A stretch of 41,086 nucleotides of DNA from an uncultured bacterium (GTDB lineage: Bacteria > Nitrospirota > Thermodesulfovibrionia > Thermodesulfovibrionales > Dissulfurispiraceae), in contig CALGPO010000005.1 of the NCBI GenBank assembly GCA_937960465.1, positions 1-41,086 on the forward strand. The letters are read 5' to 3'. The notes beneath the pieces were generated by a model. The model was not told the origin of the DNA, ran no database searches, and saw only the letters and a program-made list of their open reading frames with translations. Made by a program: the position numbers and the translations under genes. Shown here in pieces: positions 32,259 to 40,440 of this stretch (within the stretch, counting starts at the first letter, position 1; every line of letters starts with the position of its first letter).

Positions 32259-32825
32259 TTAGTTTAGTTTTGAAGGAGCAAAATGTATTTTTATAGCATT
32301 CAAAAAATCGTTCAGACGATTCACAACAGCACCTTTATCTTTATTTGCTGAAGCAGCATATGCAAATCGGATTTTTATTTTTTCCAAGAATCTATTTAAT
32401 CGGTCTACAATCGCTTCTCTGTCTACAGAAGACAGACTTTCGGAGCGTAAACTGTGACTTCTGATTTCTGTTTCCTGCCCTCTGTCCTCCGATCTCTGGC
32501 TTCTGTCTTCTGTCGTAATTCCGAGCCTTTTATTTATCTCATCAAGCCCCTTGCGGGCAAAAATATTGTCAGGAGACTGTTTAATGACTTTTGTGTACTC
32601 CTTTTTCGCCTCTGAAAGCATATTGCTAAGAAGATACCATCTACCAAGGGTAAGCCTTGCAGCAATGAAATCAGGATGTCTCTTTATTCCATCAATAAGC
32701 ACAGCTATTGCCTCATCCATCCTGTCCTGTTTCCTCAATTCCTCGGCAAGGGATAAGAAAACCTTTGAATCACGATTCTGCCTCAATCGCTCTTTAAGCC
32801 TTTTTATGTAGATGCTATCTTCCAT
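32259..32825 (-). CDS. TPR protein with a duplicated C-terminal motif
   Basis: 188 residues. Two to three TPR-like helix pairs (about 5-98: RDSKVFLSLAEELRKQDRMDEA, DFIAARLTLGRWYLL, DNIFARKGLDEINKRLG). Then residues ~103-126 of low-complexity polar sequence (EDRSQRSEDRGQETEIRS) made by heptamer repeats (32455-32514). The C-terminus carries a tandem duplication, DRLNRFLEKIKIRFA and NRLNDFLNAIKIHFA. No signal peptide. Probably a cytosolic scaffold; partner unknown. The start overlaps the coaBC stop by 11 bp. Confidence 0.75.
   Translation of the reverse strand: MEDSIYIKRLKERLRQNRDSKVFLSLAEELRKQDRMDEAIAVLIDGIKRHPDFIAARLTLGRWYLLSNMLSEAKKEYTKVIKQSPDNIFARKGLDEINKRLGITTEDRSQRSEDRGQETEIRSHSLRSESLSSVDREAIVDRLNRFLEKIKIRFAYAASANKDKGAVVNRLNDFLNAIKIHFAPSKLN
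32455..32514. repeat. Heptamer array inside the TPR gene
   Basis: Plus strand CTTCTGA TTTCTGT TTCCTGC CCTCTGT CCTCCGA TCTCTGG CTTCTGT CTTCTGT. On the coding strand this yields a seven-residue pattern of R-S-Q-R-S-E-D type. Confidence 0.85.
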
Positions 32826-33996
32826 TATCTTTTAATTCCTTTATCCTATCAAATAGGACCATAGCAACATCATCCTTGTACATCAGGGGAAGTCTTCTGT
32901 CGACCTTCCTGTCGATAATGACAACCTCGTTTGTATCCACATCAAATCCAGATCCAGCCTTTGACACATCGTTAAAGACAATCATGTCTATATCCTTATC
33001 AACAAGCTTTCTTCTTGCCCTGTCAAGCCTCTGCCCTGTTTCTGCTGCAAACCCAACAATAAAGGGCTTGTTCTTAAACCGGCCTGCTTCTTCGAGTATA
33101 TCTACAGTCTTCACAAGATTCAATGAAAGCCTTTCCTTTTTATCGATTTTGCTTCCCTTCGTCTCTGAAGGCATAAAATCGGCAACAGCAGCAGCCATGA
33201 TGAATATGGAAGACATGGACACATTGTCCATTACAGCAGCATGCATCTCGCCGGCTGTCTCGATATTTATAACCTCAATGCCTTCTGGAGGCTTTATTGA
33301 TACAGGGCCGCTTATAAGCGTGACATCCGCCCCCCTCCGTTTGGCAATTTTTGCAATGGCATATCCCATTTTGCCCGATGATCTGTTGGATATATATCTT
33401 ATGGGATCGATGTACTCCCTTGTTGGACCTGCTGTGACAAGGATATTTTCTCCTGCCAGATCCTGTTTTGAAAAGGCTGTTCGCACTGCCTCCATTATCT
33501 TCTCTATATCAGCCATTCTGCCGATTCCTTCCTCTCCACAGGCAAGGCTTCCCCTTTCAGGCCCCACGGTCTTGATGCCCAGCGAAACAAGATACTGGAG
33601 GTTTTTCTGGAAGACCGGATTTTCATACATCCTCCAGTTCATAGCAGGCGCCATGATTATCGTGCCTTTAAAAGCCAGCAGTGCAGTGCTGAGAAGGTCA
33701 TCTGCAATGCCGTTTGCATATTTGCCGATTATATTTGCTGTTGCAGGTGCAACAACAAACAGATCAGCATCTGCAGAAAGGCTCACATGGGACAACGGCG
33801 AATCGAACATGTCGTTATAGACGCTATTGCCAGATGCCAATTCTATAGATAATGGCGTGATAAAACGTTTTGAGGCCTCTGTCATGATAACCTTAATAGA
33901 GGCCCCTTCCTGTCTCAAACCCTTAATTAGCTCAATCGCCTTGTATGCGGCTACACTTCCCGTAATGCCTAAAAGTATAGACCTGTCCTTTAACAC
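32815..33996 (-). CDS. coaBC: Phosphopantothenoylcysteine decarboxylase/synthetase
   Basis: 393 residues from GTG 33996. The N-terminal flavin-dependent CoaC domain (GITGSVAAYKAIELI, SHVSLSADADLFVVAPATANIIGKYA, APAMNWRMYENP, ACGEEGIGRM) is followed by CoaB (about 185 onward: GPTREYIDPIRYISNRSSGKMG, AAVADFMP, FAAETG). Makes 4'-phosphopantetheine from phosphopantothenate and cysteine. Lies after rpoZ in the conserved gmk-rpoZ-coaBC order, with a strong hairpin (34007-34037) in between. Confidence 0.95.
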   Translation of the reverse strand: MLKDRSILLGITGSVAAYKAIELIKGLRQEGASIKVIMTEASKRFITPLSIELASGNSVYNDMFDSPLSHVSLSADADLFVVAPATANIIGKYANGIADDLLSTALLAFKGTIIMAPAMNWRMYENPVFQKNLQYLVSLGIKTVGPERGSLACGEEGIGRMADIEKIMEAVRTAFSKQDLAGENILVTAGPTREYIDPIRYISNRSSGKMGYAIAKIAKRRGADVTLISGPVSIKPPEGIEVINIETAGEMHAAVMDNVSMSSIFIMAAAVADFMPSETKGSKIDKKERLSLNLVKTVDILEEAGRFKNKPFIVGFAAETGQRLDRARRKLVDKDIDMIVFNDVSKAGSGFDVDTNEVVIIDRKVDRRLPLMYKDDVAMVLFDRIKELKDNGR

Positions 33997-34006
33997 ATTG
34001 CTCTAA

Positions 34007-34037
34007 TTCATAAGGGGGACTTTGTCCCCCTTATGAA
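34007..34037. repeat. Perfect 14-bp hairpin between rpoZ and coaBC
   Basis: TTCATAAGGGGGAC, TTT, GTCCCCCTTATGAA. No T-run follows on the minus strand, so it is not a classical terminator. It could stabilise mRNA or partly uncouple coaBC from rpoZ. The GGGAC-loop-GTCCC core resembles the two hairpins before lysA. Confidence 0.85.
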
Positions 34038-34075
34038 ATCTCCCTTTTAAACACGGTATATTCACTACTCCTGTT

Positions 34076-34477
34076 CTACTCTCCAGATTCTTCTGTTTCC
34101 TCGCCCTCTTCGGCCTCGGCAAAAAGCTCTTCCAGCGCCTTCTCGGTTGCTCCCTTTTCATGGAGATAAACCTTGAGGTCCTTTTCAAGCTCTGAGAGAT
34201 CCTCTATGGGCTTTCTCTTCCCTTCGATGAGCTTCTTGTAATCGATCTTCTCTGCCTTTTCACGTGCGATAACCGCCTCTTCGCCTGTAATGAACTCTAT
34301 GTTGCCTGAAATGGCTTCAAGAAGGGCGGTTGTGGTCACCTTTTTTGCCTTTGTCTGAACCTTCGGTGCTGCTCCAAGCGAAAGCTCCCTTGCCCTCTGT
34401 GCTGCTATTACAACAAGCCTGTATCTGCTTTCTATCTTTTTTTTGTCATACTCAACTGGAAGGGATATTATATCCAT
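34076..34477 (-). CDS. rpoZ: RNA polymerase omega subunit
   Basis: 133 residues, longer than the ~70-90 usual. The omega core is clear: YDKKKIESRYRLVVIAAQRARELS (about 10-33), then TTTALLEAISGNI. The extra C-terminal part is acidic (ELFAEAEEGEETEESGE) and probably disordered. Omega assists RNA polymerase assembly and can bind ppGpp. Sits 3 bp after gmk in the usual gmk-rpoZ-coaBC order. A good AGGAGG lies before the ATG. Confidence 0.9.
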   Translation of the reverse strand: MDIISLPVEYDKKKIESRYRLVVIAAQRARELSLGAAPKVQTKAKKVTTTALLEAISGNIEFITGEEAVIAREKAEKIDYKKLIEGKRKPIEDLSELEKDLKVYLHEKGATEKALEELFAEAEEGEETEESGE

Positions 34478-34480
34478 GTA

Positions 34481-35104
34481 CTACTCCTCCTCTTTTATAA
34501 AGTTTTCTTTTACCCAATTTTTATCTATCTTTGATGTCCTGACCCTCTCAGCAATAATTATTGCAACAATCTCCTCAAGGGCATCATCAAAGACATCATT
34601 TATGATAACATAATCGTAATTTTTATACTCCTTGATCTCGTCTATTGCATTCTTAAGCCTCTTGTTAATCACATCTTCAGCATCGCTCATCCTGCCTGTA
34701 AGCCTCTTTCTAAGCTCATCCATTGACGGAGGCAGCACAAAAATCAGGACACTGTCGAGGAAATGCTCTCTTATCTGCCGTCCTCCCTGAACATCTATGT
34801 CCAGCACCACATCAAAACCCTCATTTATCATATCCTCAATTCTTCTCTTTGATGTACCGTAAAAATTGCCGTGCACCTGAGCCCATTCCACAAATTCTCC
34901 CTCTGCTATCATTGCACGGAATTCATCCTCATCCACAAAGGAATAATGAACGCCGTCCACCTCCCCTGCACGCGGTTTGCGAGTAGTGAATGATACAGAA
35001 AACTTTACATCAGGAACAATTTCCTTCAGCTTCTGACACAATGTCGTTTTCCCCGCACCTGACGGGGCGGATATTACAAAAAGGCTACCTTTTTTTTGTC
35101 TCAT
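34481..35104 (-). CDS. gmk: Guanylate kinase
   Basis: 207 residues. P-loop [12 protein letters not shown] (about 12-23), [19 protein letters not shown] for GMP binding, [19 protein letters not shown] and RLKNA. Phosphorylates GMP to GDP. Its ATG overlaps the remA stop (ATGA). Nothing unusual. Confidence 0.96.
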   Translation of the reverse strand: MRQKKGSLFVISAPSGAGKTTLCQKLKEIVPDVKFSVSFTTRKPRAGEVDGVHYSFVDEDEFRAMIAEGEFVEWAQVHGNFYGTSKRRIEDMINEGFDVVLDIDVQGGRQIREHFLDSVLIFVLPPSMDELRKRLTGRMSDAEDVINKRLKNAIDEIKEYKNYDYVIINDVFDDALEEIVAIIIAERVRTSKIDKNWVKENFIKEEE

Positions 35105-35364
35105 ATACCCTCCGCAGAGGTTTTCTGGCCCGAAATCCGCTGAACTATTGTCTCCACCTGAATTGCAGAAAGTATTATATGGTCGCTGTCGGTGATTATT
35201 ATAGAGCGTATTTTCTTGCCCTCGGTGGCATCTATCAGCTTGCCCCTCTCCCTCGCATCTTCCCTCAGTTTCTTGATAGGAGACGAGCCCGGGTTTACAA
35301 CAGCCACCACCCTGCCTGCTGACACCACATTGCCGAAACCTATATTTACAAGAAAATTCTTCAT
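35101..35364 (-). CDS. remA: RemA-family regulator (DUF370)
   Basis: 87 residues: [29 protein letters not shown] then [25 protein letters not shown], the whole of DUF370. In Bacillus RemA is a DNA-binding activator of biofilm matrix and osmoprotection genes. In other phyla its targets are unknown, but the yicC-remA-gmk-rpoZ order is conserved. It follows yicC by 4 bp and overlaps gmk by 4 bp. Confidence 0.92.
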   Translation of the reverse strand: MKNFLVNIGFGNVVSAGRVVAVVNPGSSPIKKLREDARERGKLIDATEGKKIRSIIITDSDHIILSAIQVETIVQRISGQKTSAEGI

Positions 35365-35368
35365 TGCC

Positions 35369-36214
35369 CTACTGAATATTCTGAACCTGCTCTCTGAGCT
35401 TTTCTATTTCTGTCTTTATCTCTATGGACAGATTTATAATCCTCACATCGTCCATCTTTGATGCAATAGTGTTCGTCTCCCTGTTCATCTCCTGCAAAAG
35501 AAAGTCGAGCTTCCTGCCAATAACATCTCCATTGGACAGGGCAGACTGAAACTGCTGTACATGGCTTCTGAATCTCGCCATCTCTTCTGTAATATCGCTT
35601 TTCTGGGCTATTATGGCGACCTCCTGTGCAAGCCTCGTCTCGTCTATTGATAAGTTTGAAACGAGTTCTGCTATCCTTTTCGAAAGAGTCTCTCTGTAGT
35701 GTGCTACCAGTCCGTGCGAAAGCCCTTCTATCTCATTGCGCATGTCTGCAAGCCTTTTCAGGCTGGATTCCATCTCTTTCTTTAAAGTCTCTCCCTCTGT
35801 CCTCCTCATCTGTTCTACTTTTGATACAGCATCGTTGAGGGCATTATACAGGGCATCTGCATCGCATTCCGGCTCTTCTGTCATCAGGAGTTCTCTATAG
35901 CCTGAAAAGAAGTCTATAGTCAGAGAGCCTGGCAGGGTCAACTCCTTCTGTAAATCAGAAAAGGCATCGTAAATACCCCTTGCAAGCTCTCTATTAATCC
36001 CCATTTTCATCTGCCTTTTGTCTGCAAATGATATATTAACATCAAATTTACCCCTCGCAAACCTTCCTTTAATAATATTTCTGACAGGTATCTCATGCTC
36101 CATCAAAACAGAAGGCATCCTGACAGAAATCTCGATATACCTGTGATTTAAGGAGCGCACCTCCACCTTGAATCCGTCCCTTTCTGCTGCACCAAAGCCT
36201 GTCATGCTCTGCAT
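35369..36214 (-). CDS. yicC: YicC-family endoribonuclease
   Basis: 281 residues. N-terminal [29 protein letters not shown] (domain 1) and the C-terminal DUF1732 part with [41 protein letters not shown] and [23 protein letters not shown]. coli YicC is a ribonuclease reported to act on small RNAs. First gene of the yicC-remA-gmk-rpoZ block. It overlaps the DUF167 stop by one base. Confidence 0.93.
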   Translation of the reverse strand: MQSMTGFGAAERDGFKVEVRSLNHRYIEISVRMPSVLMEHEIPVRNIIKGRFARGKFDVNISFADKRQMKMGINRELARGIYDAFSDLQKELTLPGSLTIDFFSGYRELLMTEEPECDADALYNALNDAVSKVEQMRRTEGETLKKEMESSLKRLADMRNEIEGLSHGLVAHYRETLSKRIAELVSNLSIDETRLAQEVAIIAQKSDITEEMARFRSHVQQFQSALSNGDVIGRKLDFLLQEMNRETNTIASKMDDVRIINLSIEIKTEIEKLREQVQNIQ

Positions 36215-36477
36215 TACAGATTGACTCCTTTTATTTCCACGGTCTTATATCTGGAAGAACCACCCTTCACTATCTCGATATTGCCCTTTTTAATACTCAA
36301 TGCCTCTGACAGAAGCTCTATAAGCTGCTCATTGGCAGTGCCTTCCACAGGCGGCGCCGTGAGTTTAATCTTTATAGTATTACCATCAACTCCGGCAATC
36401 TCTTTCTTTGATGAACGCGGGATAACCTTCACCTGAATAATTATGCTGTCTTTGACCTTAGTGTGCGGTAAATCCAT
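36214..36477 (-). CDS. DUF167/YggU-family protein
   Basis: About 87 residues from ATG 36477; TTG 36510 would add 11. IIQVKVIPRSSKKEIAGVDGNTIKIKLTAPPVEGTANEQLIELLSEAL is the full YggU signature, ending in VEIVKGGSSRYKTVEIKG-like sequence. Function unknown; small alpha/beta fold found next to yicC- or proC-type genes. The start overlaps the PAP2 gene end. Confidence 0.85.
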   Translation of the reverse strand: MDLPHTKVKDSIIIQVKVIPRSSKKEIAGVDGNTIKIKLTAPPVEGTANEQLIELLSEALSIKKGNIEIVKGGSSRYKTVEIKGVNL

Positions 36478-37330
36478 ATCTTTTGTAGAATTTATAGTAT
36501 ACTTCACCAATGGCTATCGTGACAATAGTCAACAGTATGCCTCCAATCACATCCACCGCATAGTGGTACCTTAGATACACTGTCGCAAAAATCAGAAGAG
36601 CAACAGGGGACAGCATTATCCAGAAGAGTCCTCTTGCGTATCTGTATGCCAGAAGCAAAACTGTAAGGGCAATTCCAGTATGTCCGCTTGGAAATGCATC
36701 CCTCTTAACCCCTTCAAGGAGATTCAATATATCCTGAATAGGTTTGGATACAAGGAAGCCGCTTATCTGTCTTTCTTGAAGATGCTCCATCGCATACCTC
36801 GGGCCGAGGGCTGGAAAGAGTATATAGCCCACATATGATAGATAAAAGCAGAGGAGTATTAAAAACAATGATTTTTCAAACTCCTCATTTTTCTTTTTTA
36901 TCTTCAGCACAACGCCAAGTATTATAGGCAGAAAATAGTATGTGGAATAGGCGACCTGCAATACATCTGTCAATACAGAATTCATGATCCTTTCCATAAA
37001 AATGGTAGGATAGCCTCCAAAGATAATATAATCAAGCCTTATGAGAAGATAGTCAATATCCTGAGGATTGATGTTGTGGACAATCAGCCCGAGGCTGTCA
37101 AAGATTATGAGAACGCTTATGACAGGGAATATGATATCCCTCGTCAATACAAAAAATGGGTTAAGCCTGCTCAAATAAACAAGTATCAACTGAAAAAATA
37201 TTAATGATGCATATATGAGAATTAGATAAGGGGCAGGAGGGATTTTGTTATAAAAAAATACAGTCAGAACTAAAAGTAGAAAGCTGAATAAAGCGGTGAT
37301 TGTATCGGCAGGTCTAAGCTGTCTCAGCAT
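36458..37330 (-). CDS. PAP2-superfamily membrane phosphatase (Aur1/inositol-lipid type)
   Basis: About 290 residues from ATG 37330; an ATG-like start 14 codons earlier is less likely. Six or more hydrophobic helices. The catalytic motifs are LFPALGPRYAMEH (variant C1), FPSGHTGIALT (C2) and LRYHYAVDVIGG (C3), the Aur1/PAP2_3 type rather than classic PAP2. Such proteins act on phospholipid headgroups or inositol lipids. With Ino1 and a phosphatidylinositol-phosphate synthase 1.4 kb away, dephosphorylation of PI-phosphate is a reasonable but unproven guess. It overlaps the HepT-like gene by 17 bp. Confidence 0.8.
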   Translation of the reverse strand: MLRQLRPADTITALFSFLLLVLTVFFYNKIPPAPYLILIYASLIFFQLILVYLSRLNPFFVLTRDIIFPVISVLIIFDSLGLIVHNINPQDIDYLLIRLDYIIFGGYPTIFMERIMNSVLTDVLQVAYSTYYFLPIILGVVLKIKKKNEEFEKSLFLILLCFYLSYVGYILFPALGPRYAMEHLQERQISGFLVSKPIQDILNLLEGVKRDAFPSGHTGIALTVLLLAYRYARGLFWIMLSPVALLIFATVYLRYHYAVDVIGGILLTIVTIAIGEVYYKFYKRYGFTAH

Positions 37331-37769
37331 TATCTTGTTGCTCTTTTCTTGCAAGATACCTGTTTGTTGCATCTAAAAAACTCTCAAATAACGACCTTGA
37401 TTCTGATATAAATCTTTTTATTGAAGCCCACCTTATATCAAGGTATTCATGGGAAATAATATTTCTGAGCCTTACCCATCTCGAAAGCATTTCCATATTT
37501 TCTTTGTTAAAATCTGCCAATACTGCAAGTGAATTTACGACCTCTTTATAGGTATAAGGCAGAGGAAGTCCTTCAGCGGTTAATATTATTTTGGCAATGT
37601 CTATAGATGAATTTATGATATTTTCAATCCATCTCTCAACATTTCTTCTTTTGTTTCTATCTGCATTGTACTGTTCCCATGAAAGAAAATTGAAAGCATC
37701 ATAATCCTGCAACTCGCTTTCGAGAAAAGTTATGTGCCTAATAAGTCTGACCTTAAATTCCTTTTGCAA
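37314..37769 (-). CDS. hepT: HEPN toxin (HepT/DUF86-like)
   Basis: 151 residues, TTG start with AAGGG upstream. All-helical. The HEPN catalytic motif Rx4HxY is visible as RNIISHEY (about residue 108), preceded by LADFNKENMEMLSRWVRLR. HepT proteins are RNases, or are inactivated by AMPylation of the Tyr by their MntA partner. It overlaps the MNT gene by 17 bp, the standard pairing. The family member is longer at the N-terminus than minimal HepT (~115). Confidence 0.85.
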   Translation of the reverse strand: MQKEFKVRLIRHITFLESELQDYDAFNFLSWEQYNADRNKRRNVERWIENIINSSIDIAKIILTAEGLPLPYTYKEVVNSLAVLADFNKENMEMLSRWVRLRNIISHEYLDIRWASIKRFISESRSLFESFLDATNRYLARKEQQDNAETA

Positions 37770-38181
37770 GATATACCCTTTCTTTATAATTAGTTATAAC
37801 AAAGTCCATAAAATCATCAGCCTCTGCTGTAATAACCTCCATAAAGTCAAGATACAAACTCCAGTCATTTATTGCAAGAGTAACACCTCTTATTGCAGTA
37901 GCTGCAACAGTTGAAGAAACCCTATTTAAAACAATCAGTTCAACATCTTTTTTTACAATCTGCTCAATATCAGTCCATATCTCATCTTCTGCCTCATAGT
38001 ATTTTTCTTCTTCATATTCTACCGGATGCATTTTTTCAGGATAAAAATACACTGCTATATCCACATCAGACAATTTAGTAGCAGTTCCCCTTATCTGCGA
38101 ACCGAATAAAAAGGCAAAGGCAATATCAGAGCGGTTTTGGAAGTAATGCTGTAGTACTTCTATATGTAAGTCAGTAATCAT
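37753..38181 (-). CDS. mntA: MntA-type nucleotidyltransferase antitoxin
   Basis: 142 residues. The MNT catalytic signature GSQIRGTATKLSDVDIAVYF (about 27-46) has the GSxRG and DxD elements. It is expected to AMPylate the adjacent HEPN toxin. Antitoxin precedes toxin with overlapping frames. The 520-bp gap upstream is packed with repeats, suggesting a region that accepts insertions. Confidence 0.87.
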   Translation of the reverse strand: MITDLHIEVLQHYFQNRSDIAFAFLFGSQIRGTATKLSDVDIAVYFYPEKMHPVEYEEEKYYEAEDEIWTDIEQIVKKDVELIVLNRVSSTVAATAIRGVTLAINDWSLYLDFMEVITAEADDFMDFVITNYKERVYLAKGI

Positions 38182-38233
38182 TGCTATATTAATATATGGC
38201 TTATTCCCATTTAGTTACAGCCAAAATTGAGCA

Positions 38234-38263
38234 TGTAGGGGCAATTCATGAATTGCCCCTACA
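38234..38263. repeat. Perfect 30-bp palindrome
   Basis: TGTAGGGGCAATTCA followed directly by its complement TGAATTGCCCCTACA, with no loop. It belongs to the GTAGGGGC...GCCCCTAC type of intergenic repeats seen in many bacteria. Confidence 0.9.
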
Positions 38264-38416
38264 AACTACAAACTATACAGAACCTCTCCCCGCGCTGTCA
38301 CATTGCGGTTCTGCCGCTATATAGCACTGTCGTTCTGTTGCATCTGTCTATGTTACCATCCTTTCTTGGTGAGGATTTAGAGGGCATAATACCTTTCAAG
38401 ATGCAACAATTTCAAT

Positions 38417-38474
38417 AGTAGGGGCAACCCTTGCGGTTGCCCTCAAAAGGGCAGGGGCAAGCCCTGCCCCTACT
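38417..38474. repeat. 58-bp two-hairpin repeat with closing stem
   Basis: AGTAG and CTACT close a junction with two 8-bp hairpins: GGGCAACC/GGTTGCCC and GGGCAGGG/CCCTGCCC, separated by TCAAAA. Shares AGTAGGGGCA/TGCCCCTACT ends with the palindrome at 38234, suggesting one repeat family. Confidence 0.85.
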
Positions 38475-38566
38475 TGCACCATATTCCGTGAAGAGCCCAT
38501 TTAATTAATAGTTCATATCCCATTTAGTTACAATCTAAGATGAACCATAAATAATATATCCACGAC

Positions 38567-38646
38567 CTAAATTGAGCGATTCTATATTCAGGCCTGTCTG
38601 CGTGCATCGCACAGGCAGGCCTGCCTTACAAAATCGCTCAACTTAG
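38567..38646. repeat. 80-bp palindromic element, copy 2
   Basis: Same length and structure as 18224-18303, four substitutions. Begins CTAAATTGAGCGATT and ends with its near-complement. Two of the four changes restore pairing in the palindrome. Confidence 0.9.
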
Positions 38647-38701
38647 ATACGAATAATCTCACATGCAAAAATAAAAGAGAAAATTCTCTTTATTTCTCCA
38701 C

Positions 38702-39274
38702 TCACTCACTCATGCGTGTCATCTTATAGACATAGAGGATTCTCTGAATTGCGGTGGCATGGCTGAAGAAAAATAGCATGACAATTATTGGAAATAACCA
38801 TCCTGTTATGCATCCAAAGGCCAGAAGCACCACCCTTTCAGGCCTTTCCATGATCCCGATGGTGCATTCAACCCCAATTCCTTCGGCCCTTGCCCTCACA
38901 TAGCTTATAAGCAATGTCCCCACGAGGCTGCCCGCAGTGAATATAACGCCCGCAAGATCGTCTATATTGAAAAAATACCATGCAACAGCAATAAAGATAA
39001 GGGAATCAGAGTATCTATCGAGGGTTGAGTCTAAAAGCGCACCGAATTTAGTGATCTTTCCATTTGTGCGGGCAACGATACCGTCGAGCATGTCAAAAAG
39101 GCCTCCTAATAGGATTAAAATACCTCCGAGCATTAGGCTAAATGGGATAGTGACGGCAGCGGCTGATGTAATCAGAAAACCGAGTATGGTAAGGATATTT
39201 GGACTTATGGATATTTTCTTTGCTATAGGTGCAATGGGTTTATCGAGGAAATGCCCCAGTTTAGCACTTATCAC
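38702..39274 (-). CDS. CDP-alcohol phosphotransferase, probably phosphatidylinositol-phosphate synthase
   Basis: 190 residues, GTG start with GGGAGAG upstream. The CDP-AP motif Dx2DGx2ARx8Gx3Dx3D is complete: FDMLDGIVARTNGKITKFGALLDSTLDRYSD (about 60-90). The FGALLDSTLDRY and RARAEGIGVE/GIMERPER elements are typical of archaeal and actinobacterial inositol-phosphate transferases, which join CDP-diacylglycerol (or CDP-archaeol) with inositol-1-phosphate. One base after the Ino1 gene, which supplies that substrate. About six membrane helices. PgsA is the main alternative, less likely given the partner gene. Confidence 0.82.
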   Translation of the reverse strand: MISAKLGHFLDKPIAPIAKKISISPNILTILGFLITSAAAVTIPFSLMLGGILILLGGLFDMLDGIVARTNGKITKFGALLDSTLDRYSDSLIFIAVAWYFFNIDDLAGVIFTAGSLVGTLLISYVRARAEGIGVECTIGIMERPERVVLLAFGCITGWLFPIIVMLFFFSHATAIQRILYVYKMTRMSE

Positions 39275-39275
39275 G

Positions 39276-40421
39276 CTATCTCTCCCTCTTACCTGTTATA
39301 AATTCCTCCACCATTTCCCGGGCTTCTTCGTCAGAAAACTGGGTTCTCGGATGCTTCATAAAATAAGCAGAGGGGGAAATGAGGAGACCCCCTATACCCC
39401 TGTCCTTTGCAATCTTACAGCACCGTATGGCATCTATCACAACCCCCGCACTGTTGGGAGAGTCCTCAACTGATAATCTCAACTCCAAATGCATCGGGAT
39501 ACTGCCAAAACCTTGTCCCTCTATTCTCAAAAAACATACCTTATTGTCATTCATCCACGGCACATAATCCGAGGGGCCTATGTGTATATCGTCGTCAGTC
39601 AGTCGGTGCACAACCTGCGACTGTACTGCCTCTGTCTTTGATATCTTTTTTGACTTAAGCCTGCTGTGGTTGAGCATGTTGAGAAAATCCGTATTGCCTC
39701 CAACATTCAACTGATATGTATGGTTTATCTTTACCCCCCTGTCCATGAAGAGCTTTGTCAGGGTCCTGTGAATGATGGTTGCGCCTATCTGTGATTTTAC
39801 ATCATCTCCGATTATGGGTATGCCCCGTTCCTCAAAACGTTTTATCCATCCGTCTTGGGATGCCACAAAAACAGGGATGCAGTTAATAAAGGCAACACCA
39901 GCTTCAAGACAGGCATTTGCATAATATCTTGTAGCGTTTTCCGACCCTACTGGCAGGTAGTTGATGAGCATATCCGCGCCGCTGTCCTTCAAAACCTTCA
40001 CAACATCGCACGGAATTTCGTCAGACGCAATAAACCTCCTGTCATCAGGATAATCGTCCATATGAGGCGATATGCCATCGAGGACTTCAGCCATCTGAAC
40101 AGTTACATGGTAATCTGGAAGTGCAGGAAAAAAAACCTTTGTGCAATTGGGTTTTGCAAAAATAGCCTCCTTCAGAGGCTTATTTACCTTTCTGACATCC
40201 ACATCAAAGGCAGCCACCACCTCTATATCTCCCGGCAGGTATCCGCCGAGATCATAGTGCATTAGTCCATTTGATATTTCGGGGGACCTGTCAGTGCTGT
40301 CTTCTGTCAATGCCTTGTAATAGGCTATTCCTTGAATCAGAGAGCTTGCGCAATTACCTACGCCAGCAATCGCAATTCGTATCCTCCCTGCATTTCTTTG
40401 GCTTGTATTATCTTGTCCCAT
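39276..40421 (-). CDS. ino1: Inositol-3-phosphate synthase (Ino1, prokaryotic type)
   Basis: 381 residues. Rossmann start [19 protein letters not shown] (about 14-32), [56 protein letters not shown] and [11 protein letters not shown] are all diagnostic of the mycobacterial/archaeal Ino1 group. Converts glucose-6-phosphate to inositol phosphate with NAD. It feeds the phosphotransferase encoded one base downstream. 19 bp after hsp20, so the three share a promoter. Confidence 0.94.
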   Translation of the reverse strand: MGQDNTSQRNAGRIRIAIAGVGNCASSLIQGIAYYKALTEDSTDRSPEISNGLMHYDLGGYLPGDIEVVAAFDVDVRKVNKPLKEAIFAKPNCTKVFFPALPDYHVTVQMAEVLDGISPHMDDYPDDRRFIASDEIPCDVVKVLKDSGADMLINYLPVGSENATRYYANACLEAGVAFINCIPVFVASQDGWIKRFEERGIPIIGDDVKSQIGATIIHRTLTKLFMDRGVKINHTYQLNVGGNTDFLNMLNHSRLKSKKISKTEAVQSQVVHRLTDDDIHIGPSDYVPWMNDNKVCFLRIEGQGFGSIPMHLELRLSVEDSPNSAGVVIDAIRCCKIAKDRGIGGLLISPSAYFMKHPRTQFSDEEAREMVEEFITGKRER

Positions 40422-40440
40422 AGTATTGCAATCTCCTAAA

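Larger units (their letters stand above)
38182..38701. other. 520-bp intergenic repeat island
   Basis: In order: a partial relative of the 55-bp repeat (38205-38233), a perfect 30-bp palindrome (38234-38263), an unannotated stretch, a two-hairpin element (38417-38474), another short relative (38517-38540) and the 80-bp element copy 2 (38567-38646). No coding frame or RNA gene is recognised. Confidence 0.85.

Noticed and set aside
32876-33820. 314-codon plus-strand open frame
   Set aside because: Lies wholly opposite coaBC, whose domains and motifs are complete. The translation is low in recognisable features and reflects codon bias of the other strand.
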